Source of the DNA: Streptomyces sp. NBC_01460
Lineage (GTDB): Bacteria > Actinomycetota > Actinomycetes > Streptomycetales > Streptomycetaceae
Direction of reading: 5' to 3'
NCBI RefSeq assembly: GCF_036227405.1
Contig: NZ_CP109473.1
Span: forward strand, 4,340,001-4,404,000
Length of the DNA stretch: 64,000 nt
Below the pieces are notes generated by a model. That model was not told the origin of the DNA and did not search any database. It saw only the letters and a list, made by a program, of their open reading frames with translations. Positions 62,280-64,000 of this stretch are shown here, one piece after another (within the stretch, counting starts at the first letter, position 1; each line of letters starts with the position of its first letter). A program made the translations under genes and the position numbers.

Positions 62280-63025
62280 CCGTGTACTTCATCGGTGCGG
62301 GACCCGGCGCCGCCGACCTGATCACGGTGCGCGGCGCCCGCGTCCTCGCCGCCAGCCCGGTCTGCCTGTACGCGGGCAGCCTGGTCCCCCGCGAGCTGCT
62401 CGCCTCGTGCCCGCCCGACGCGCGGCTCGTGGACACGGCCCTGCTGGACATCGACCAGATCACCGCCGAGCTGGTGCGGGCTCACGGGGAGGGCCACGAC
62501 GTGGCCCGGCTGCACTCCGGCGACCCGTCGGTCTTCAGCGCCGTGAACGAGCAGATGCACCGGCTCGACGAGGCCGGGGTGCCGTACGAGGTGGTGCCCG
62601 GGGTGCCCGCCTTCGCCGCGGCCGCGGCGGCGCTCAAGCGGGAGCTGACGGTGCCCACGGTCGGCCAGACCGTGATCCTCACCCGGATCGCCCAGCGGGC
62701 CACGGCCATGCCGGAGGGCGAGGCCCTGGCCACGCTGGGCCGCAGCGGCGCGCTGATCGTGCTGCACCTCGCCGCGCGGTACGTGGACCGCGTGGTCGAC
62801 GAGCTGCTGCCGCACTACGGGGCGGACTGCCCCGCCGCCGTGGTCGCCATGGCCTCGCGCCCGGACGAGATCATCCTGCGCGGAACGCTGGACTCCATCG
62901 CCGGCCAGGTGAAGGAGGCGGGGGTCATCCGTACCGCGGTGATCATGGTCGGCCGGACGCTGGGCGCGGAGCAGTTCCGCGACAGCCACCTGTACTCCCC
63001 GGCGCGGGACCGCCACAGCTGCTGA
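62276..63025 (+). CDS. cobM: Precorrin-4 C11-methyltransferase
   Basis: 249 residues, SAM-dependent tetrapyrrole methylase (CbiF/CobM). Motifs YFIGAGPGAADLITVRGARV, LYAGSLVP, HSGDPSVFSAVNEQM and VVPGVPAFAAAAAALKRELT. Next step after the preceding enzyme's group of reactions, overlapping by 4 bp, so co-translated. Confidence 0.96.
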   Translation: MTVYFIGAGPGAADLITVRGARVLAASPVCLYAGSLVPRELLASCPPDARLVDTALLDIDQITAELVRAHGEGHDVARLHSGDPSVFSAVNEQMHRLDEAGVPYEVVPGVPAFAAAAAALKRELTVPTVGQTVILTRIAQRATAMPEGEALATLGRSGALIVLHLAARYVDRVVDELLPHYGADCPAAVVAMASRPDEIILRGTLDSIAGQVKEAGVIRTAVIMVGRTLGAEQFRDSHLYSPARDRHSC

Positions 63026-63063
63026 CGGGCGGGAAGGTGGGGCGGACGCCGCCCCACCCTCGC

Positions 63064-64000
63064 TCAGCGCATCTCGCTGCGCCCGACCACGGCTCCCGCC
63101 CGGTCGATGCAGATGATGTCCACCGCGACCGGGGCTCCCCGTAGGACCGACAGTGCCTGGTCACGGGCCGCCACCGCGACCAGGTCCCCGAGCGGGACGC
63201 CTGCCGCCATGCACAACTGCAGTGCCGCGAGGCCGGTGTTGGCGACCTCGATCTCGCCCGCCAGCGCCTCGCTCGCGCCGCCCTGGCGGGCCAGCCGCGC
63301 CAGGAACGGCTTGTCGACCTGGGAACGGCCCGAGTGCAGGTCCAGATGTCCGGCGGCCAGCTTGGACAGCTTGGCGAACCCGCCGCAGATGGTCAGCCGC
63401 TCCACCGGGTGCCGGCGTACGTACTTCAGCACGGCGCCCGCGAAGTCCCCCATGTCCAGCAGGGCGATCTCCGGCAGCCCGTACTCGGCCACCACCGTCT
63501 TCTCCGAGGTCGAGCCCGTGCACCCCGCGACATGACGGTGTCCGGCCGCGCGCGCCACGTCCACCCCGCGGCGGATCGAGTCGATCCAGGCGGAGCAGGA
63601 GTACGGCACCACGATGCCCGTCGTGCCCAGGATCGAGATCCCGCCCAGGATGCCCAGGCGAATGTTCCACGTGAAACGTGCGATCTCCTCGCCGTCGTCC
63701 ACCGAGACCGTGATCTCGACGTCGCCGGTGGAGCCGTGTTCCGCCGCCACCCGCGCGATGTGGTCCCGCATCATCTGGCGGGGGACGGGGTTGATCGCGG
63801 GCTCCCCGACGTCGAGCGGCAGCCCGGGGAGCGTCACCGTCCCCACGCCGGGCCCCGCCCGGAACACCACGCCGGACCCGGCGGGCAGCAGCCGCACGGT
63901 GGACCGCACCAGGGCACCGTGGGTGACGTCCGGATCGTCGCCCGCGTCCTTGACCACACCGGCCGTGGCCCGCCCGTCGCCGAGCTCCTCCACCGCCAGG
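63064..64000 (-). CDS. cbiD: Cobalt-precorrin-5B C1-methyltransferase CbiD (start missing)
   Basis: At least 312 residues visible; the gene runs off the right edge, as the frame is open at 64000 with LAVEELGDG. CbiD-type motifs: GPGVGTVTLPGLPLDVGEPA, NPVPRQMM, GILGGISILGTTGIVVPYS, CTGSTSEKT, GDFAGAVLKY, ICGGFAKLSKLAAGH. It converges on cobM, so it is a separate transcription unit of the same pathway. Confidence 0.94.
   Translation of the reverse strand, partial: LAVEELGDGRATAGVVKDAGDDPDVTHGALVRSTVRLLPAGSGVVFRAGPGVGTVTLPGLPLDVGEPAINPVPRQMMRDHIARVAAEHGSTGDVEITVSVDDGEEIARFTWNIRLGILGGISILGTTGIVVPYSCSAWIDSIRRGVDVARAAGHRHVAGCTGSTSEKTVVAEYGLPEIALLDMGDFAGAVLKYVRRHPVERLTICGGFAKLSKLAAGHLDLHSGRSQVDKPFLARLARQGGASEALAGEIEVANTGLAALQLCMAAGVPLGDLVAVAARDQALSVLRGAPVAVDIICIDRAGAVVGRSEMR

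Overview
This window is chromosomal DNA of a Streptomyces species. The evidence is very high G+C with G/C-rich third codon positions, many GTG starts, leaderless-looking starts, and a gene set typical of the genus: an SSI-type protease inhibitor, the sigma-B-like pair sigN/sigF, the tadA to upp neighbourhood, DHA2 exporters with TetR/MarR partners, and ECF41 and ECF42 sigma factors. From memory, the order resembles the core region of S. coelicolor that carries sigN-sigF-tadA-upp. No database was consulted.

Layout. (1) 1-7155, core chromosome: the end of an acyl-CoA ligase gene, a very large degenerate PAS/kinase-like/receiver protein, a secreted SSI-family inhibitor, tRNA-Ser(GCT) and tRNA-Arg(ACG). 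(2) 7114-25495, an integrated AICE (pSAM2-like actinomycete integrative and conjugative element) of about 18.3 kb. It sits in the 3' end of tRNA-Arg and is bounded by a 90-bp direct repeat with one mismatch. On the minus strand, one long operon runs from 13713 down to 7234: a SCO3933-like protein, a TraB/FtsK-type DNA translocase, small Spd-like proteins, a RepSA-type initiator, excisionase and integrase. A KorSA-like GntR repressor, a divergent Nudix protein (Pif-like) and three copies of one operator form the control region. The rest of the element is accessory: two more GntR regulators with clusters of small unknown genes, a ribbon-helix-helix protein behind an operator array, a 152-bp imperfect palindrome, and, next to the right end, a lower-G+C two-gene module. 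That module encodes an ARC/Cdc48-like AAA+ ATPase and a DUF6414-like protein. It is my best candidate for an undescribed (possibly defence) system. (3) 25.5-32.2 kb, core: an FAD oxidoreductase with an ECF41 sigma factor, membrane proteins, an acidic secreted or anchored protein with an apparent N-terminal frameshift, a DUF2797 protein and an amidohydrolase. (4) 32.2-38.2 kb: a two-component system followed by overlapping genes for a GT2-GtrA glycosyltransferase and a GT39 (ArnT/PMT-like) enzyme with Gly-rich insertions. (5) 38.4-46.5 kb: two drug-exporter/regulator units, a 2-hydroxyacid dehydrogenase with a flavin/F420-type enzyme, and a YceI protein. The exporter at 43444-45927 carries a tail of carboxypeptidase-regulatory-like repeats, and the YceI protein has the same type of domain. 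(6) 47.3-56.4 kb: sigN, sigF, a Dabb protein, a third exporter/TetR pair, tRNA-Ser(CGA), tadA with its partner gene, upp, a LytR_C protein and a small ParB-like protein. (7) 56.7-64 kb: a secreted M28 aminopeptidase, an HhH-GPD protein, an ECF42-DGPF pair, and the cobalamin genes cobL, cobM and cbiD (the last runs off the right edge).

How it works together. In the element, the GntR/operator circuit probably keeps the excision-replication-transfer operon silent. The Nudix protein probably gives transfer immunity by analogy with Pif of pSAM2, and integrase arm sites flank the att core on the circular form. In the chromosome, most local circuits are regulator-plus-exporter units with visible palindromic operators.
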